From the NCBI RefSeq assembly GCF_963667685.1, contig NZ_OY763930.1, forward strand, positions 1,781,501 through 1,845,500: a stretch of 64,000 nt of DNA, written 5' to 3'. The notes beneath the pieces were generated by a model. That model worked only from the letters and a program-made list of their open reading frames with translations, did no database searches and had not been told where the DNA came from. The position numbers and the translations under genes were made by a program. This stretch comes from Maridesulfovibrio sp. Its GTDB lineage: Bacteria; Desulfobacterota; Desulfovibrionia; Desulfovibrionales; Desulfovibrionaceae. This document shows, piece after piece, positions 61,788 through 64,000 of this stretch; position 1 is the first letter of the stretch; each line of letters begins with the position of its first letter.

Positions 61788-63188
61788 ATGAGAAAGATGC
61801 TAGTGATAACCCGCGACGGGAACAGGTCGGAAGAGATCGGGGACCAGATAGATCAGATTGAAGAAATTCTGACCGAAACATCCACTGAATCATCAGGTTT
61901 GGAAGATGACCGGGAAGTGGACACGCTTTTTGTGGATGTTGAATCGCTGCAAAATAAAAGTAAATCGATGACAAAGGCTCTTAATGACCTTTGGAAACAT
62001 TATCCTTCCGCCTCAATTGTCGTTATGGCGACAGAGGATCAGACCAAGGAAGCGGTAGATGCGGTGAAAGCCGGCGCCTTCGATTACCTAACCCATCCCA
62101 TTGAAAAGGAAGAACTCGGACTGGTTATGGAGAAGGTTCGTGAATCGGATGTGCTTCAATCTGAGCTTGATTACCTTAGAGGGCAATTCTGGAATGAAGA
62201 TTCACTGGAGTACGTGGATACGCGCAGTAAATCCATGCGCGATGTTTTTGCCAAAATAAGACAGGTGGCAGGAACCCGCACTACTGTATTGCTGACAGGT
62301 GAAACCGGAACAGGTAAAAGCCTTATCGCCAAGTTGATTCATGCCCATAGTAACCGAAAAGATATGCCTTTCATCAGCGTCCATTGCGGTGCAATTCCTG
62401 ACACGCTTGTAGAGAGCGAACTCTTCGGTCACGAGAAAGGGTCTTTTACCGGGGCCATTCGGCGCAAGCTGGGTAAATTTGAATTGGCCCATGAAGGCAC
62501 CATTTTTCTGGATGAAATCGGTACTGTCAGCCAGTCTGTGCAGGTTAAGCTGCTCAACGTAATTCAGGAACGTATCATCCAGCGTGTCGGCGGGGAGAAT
62601 GACATCTCTGTTGATGTACGTATTATTGCCGCGACTAATGAAGATATGGCACAACTTTGCGATGACGGTAAATTCCGCCGGGATCTTTTTTACAGGCTGA
62701 ATGTTTTCCCCATCAGAATCCCCCCGTTAAGAGAGCGCCGTGAAGATATTCCCAGGCTTTCCGAAGGTTTCATAAGACAGTTTAACGGGCTGTTGAATAC
62801 AGAAATCAAAGGTATCCATCCTCAAGTTTTGGACACTCTGCTGGAATATGACTGGCCTGGGAATGTGCGTGAGTTGGAGAACGTCATTGAGCGTGCCTGC
62901 ATTCTGGAAACTGGCGATATTCTTCAGCCGGAAAGTTTTCCGCCTGACCTCATGGATGTTCAGGGTGAAGTTGTGACCTCTCCGGTCAAGACCAGCCTCC
63001 CGCTCAAGGAAGCCCGTCAGATAACTGTGGACAGGTTTGAGAAACAATATCTTTCCAGTCTGCTTGAGCAGTGTAATGGAGTTGTCAAAGTTACAGCGGA
63101 AAAAGCCGGAATAACGACCCGTCAGTTAAGCAAGCTGATGAATCGGCATGGTCTTAAAAGGTGCGATTTCAAAAACAAGAAACAATAA
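61788..63188 (+). CDS. NtrC-family sigma-54 activator with degenerate receiver and GSFTGA loop
   Basis: A 466-residue regulator: a receiver-like N-terminus in which Asp50 (LFVDVES) remains, but the acidic pocket reads ITRDGN instead of the usual DDE and the conserved Lys of KPxx is His (YLTHPIE, about 101-107). A AAA+ domain follows with Walker A GETGTGKS at 171-178, GSFTGA at 218-223 (Ser for Ala in the sigma-54 loop), GTIFLDEIG, and YDWPGNVRELENVIERA, then a Fis-type HTH (KVTAEKAGITTRQLSKLMNRHGLKR). No kinase is adjacent, so it may be controlled by other means than phosphorylation. It likely acts on the sigma-54 promoter at 63406-63420. Confidence 0.92.
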   Translation: MRKMLVITRDGNRSEEIGDQIDQIEEILTETSTESSGLEDDREVDTLFVDVESLQNKSKSMTKALNDLWKHYPSASIVVMATEDQTKEAVDAVKAGAFDYLTHPIEKEELGLVMEKVRESDVLQSELDYLRGQFWNEDSLEYVDTRSKSMRDVFAKIRQVAGTRTTVLLTGETGTGKSLIAKLIHAHSNRKDMPFISVHCGAIPDTLVESELFGHEKGSFTGAIRRKLGKFELAHEGTIFLDEIGTVSQSVQVKLLNVIQERIIQRVGGENDISVDVRIIAATNEDMAQLCDDGKFRRDLFYRLNVFPIRIPPLRERREDIPRLSEGFIRQFNGLLNTEIKGIHPQVLDTLLEYDWPGNVRELENVIERACILETGDILQPESFPPDLMDVQGEVVTSPVKTSLPLKEARQITVDRFEKQYLSSLLEQCNGVVKVTAEKAGITTRQLSKLMNRHGLKRCDFKNKKQ

Positions 63189-63271
63189 TTCCGACATTAA
63201 GCATAATAGGAATTTAAAATTCTCATTATATCATAAACTACTGAAATGGCGTAAGTATATACCAAGGTGTT

Positions 63272-63313
63272 AAAGTCCAACCTGGCAATGTCCATGTTGG
63301 GCTTTGCATTTTT
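63272..63313 (+). terminator. terminator after the NtrC-type gene
   Basis: AAAGTCCAAC / GTTGGGCTTT (one G-U pair) around a 12-base loop, then GCATTTTTAG. It lies 84 bases after the stop codon. Confidence 0.7.
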
Positions 63314-63405
63314 AGGCCCTTTTGAAGTTCAGTCGGAACTATTAGTTCTTATAGGTTGGTATGTCTGAGAGGTTTGTTCTTTTAAATTCAATTGGTTATG
63401 CATTT

Positions 63406-63420
63406 GGCACTACTTCTGCT
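63406..63420 (+). promoter_or_regulatory. sigma-54 promoter of the small protein operon
   Basis: TGGCAC-TACTT-CTGC: GG and GC are exactly 10 bases apart and 5 of 6 upstream plus 3 of 4 downstream core bases match. Transcription would start near 63432, 23 bases before the next start codon. Confidence 0.75.
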
Positions 63421-63454
63421 TATGGCCTTGCATCAAAAAATGGCGCGAGGATTC

Positions 63455-63727
63455 ATGAAAAATTTATCTACATCAGAACAAGATACAAGGACCACCATCA
63501 GAGGAATGGTCCTGCCTGCACAATGGAATGACCGTTTTGAAGTGACCGGAATTCTGGTTGCTTGTCGCGATGAGCGGGAGTTGCGTGTGGAGAATTTGGA
63601 GTGTTTCCCTGCCCTAAGAACTCTTTCTCAGAAGGAAGCTGTTTTCACCGGCTTAATTCAGAAGAAAGATGGCGTGGAGTCCATTTTACTGGAAAGCTTT
63701 ACGCCTATTGAAAAGGTCGAGGAGTGA
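63455..63727 (+). CDS. conserved-looking small protein of 90 residues
   Basis: Starts at ATG 63455 with GAGG five bases upstream; the longer frame from 63392 would include the sigma-54 promoter. The product MKNLSTSEQDTRTTIRGMVL... has a beta-rich pattern (IRGMVLPAQWN, FEVTGILVACRDERELRVEN, KEAVFTGLIQKKDGVESILLESF) that could be an OB- or PilZ-like small barrel; no family is certain. Its stop TGA is followed in frame by more coding-like sequence to 63823. First gene of a sigma-54 transcript leading into the GNAT gene. Confidence 0.7.
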   Translation: MKNLSTSEQDTRTTIRGMVLPAQWNDRFEVTGILVACRDERELRVENLECFPALRTLSQKEAVFTGLIQKKDGVESILLESFTPIEKVEE

Positions 63728-63751
63728 CGGGAGAATCACGCCACCGGAAGC

Positions 63752-63823
63752 ATGCAGCAACTGTCTGACGCGCTCGCCCCCCTCATGCAGTTTGAAACCA
63801 ACAACAAAGGAACAGAGAGATGA
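63752..63823 (+). CDS. possible 23-residue peptide or continuation of the preceding gene
   Basis: ATG 63752 with GGAAG upstream to TGA 63821-63823, reading MQQLSDALAPLMQFETNNKG and TER. It lies in the same frame as the 90-residue protein after its TGA and ends with an ATGA overlap with the next start. It could be a real leader peptide or the cut-off C-terminus of the preceding protein. Confidence 0.3.
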   Translation: MQQLSDALAPLMQFETNNKGTER

Positions 63824-64000
63824 CTTCACAGGAAGATCCATCTGTCAAAACACAAGAGGTCGAGATCTCTTCGTGGATCACACCGGACGATGTTGAAAAA
63901 ATTTTGAACATGATTGCGGCTAGCGGTCTTTTTTCGGCTTCGGAAATAGATTCAGCAGAATCTTTGGCATGGGACTGTGCATACGGGAACGGGAGCGGAC
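63820..64000 (+). CDS. GNAT-family N-acetyltransferase (N-terminus, continues beyond the window)
   Basis: ATG 63820 preceded by AACAGAGAG; 60 codons are visible. After an N-terminal extension (MTSQEDPSVKTQEVEISSW) the segment ITPDDVEKILNMIAASGLFSASEIDSAESLAWDCAYGNGSG resembles the opening of a GNAT subgroup with the pattern aStGfFs-eEid-A-eLvd. The acetyl-CoA-binding motif lies off the window, so the call rests on this opening only. Translationally coupled (ATGA) to the upstream frame. Confidence 0.5.
   Translation, partial: MTSQEDPSVKTQEVEISSWITPDDVEKILNMIAASGLFSASEIDSAESLAWDCAYGNGSG

Noticed and set aside
63725-63727. Selenocysteine insertion at the in-frame TGA
   Set aside because: No apical-loop hairpin of bacterial SECIS type is evident just downstream, and the context is not a known selenoprotein family.

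Overview
The window looks like the chromosome of a marine Desulfovibrio-type sulfate-reducing bacterium (Maridesulfovibrio/Desulfovibrio). The basis is a partial mono-iron-sulfur-type aldehyde oxidoreductase whose eight Fe-S cysteines fall at the same numbered positions as in D. gigas Mop, a TunR-type tungstate regulator (a family described only from sulfate-reducing deltaproteobacteria), a giant BadF/BadG-type activase, and several sigma-54 circuits. Gene order and protein features were read directly from the sequence; family names come from motif recognition without database searches.

Layout. 1-2206 (minus): a molybdopterin-binding protein and aldehyde oxidoreductase mop. 2575-2818 (plus): a promoter-to-terminator unit with no convincing ORF, a candidate small RNA. 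2822-7184 (minus): modA-modB-modC followed by a second modA/modB-like pair without its own ATPase and a DUF364 protein. Divergent tunR (7321-8400) is separated from modA by a 26-bp inverted repeat that is the likely TunR operator. 8497-10247: an orphan periplasmic sugar-type binding protein and thiol peroxidase. 10354-10429: tRNA-Thr(CGU).

10386-25835 is a 15.4-kb genomic island inserted at the 3' end of tRNA-Thr. A 56-bp exact duplication of the tRNA 3' half plus flank closes the far end. No integrase is present. It carries a two-gene putative defence operon (a zinc-hook SMC-like ATPase of RloC/PrrC type, then a nuclease-STAND-TPR-SEC-C protein resembling Avs), decayed phage genes (Rha-like), and a complete type I-C CRISPR-Cas system (cas3-cas5c-cas8c-cas7c-cas4-cas1-cas2) with an array of 9 repeats and 8 spacers.

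25924-35411 (minus) is a compact six-gene operon: a 1425-residue acyl-CoA dehydratase activase-like protein, a LolA-like lipoprotein-sorting protein, two MacB/LolC-type permeases, their ATPase and a beta-barrel protein, probably a lipid or lipoprotein export route. 36072-43040 (minus) is a stress operon (three universal stress proteins, a TSUP anion exporter, a TIGR02186 membrane protein, a PEP-synthase-like phosphotransfer protein lacking the PEP-binding barrel, and a CheY-like receiver), headed by a sigma-54 promoter. The adjacent histidine kinase/NtrC-type regulator pair (43518-46281) has its own sigma-54 promoter and is the natural activator.

46831-51968 (plus): tandem YkvI-family transporters and an FAD/Fe-S D-lactate-dehydrogenase-like enzyme. 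52047-57833 (minus): an HD-GYP phosphodiesterase with a periplasmic ligand-binding module, then rimB-rimK-aspartoacylase-like, a protein-glutamylation module. 58052-63188 (plus): MscS-type channel, CorA, and an NtrC-type activator with a degenerate receiver. 63406-64000: a sigma-54 promoter, a small protein gene and the start of a GNAT acetyltransferase.
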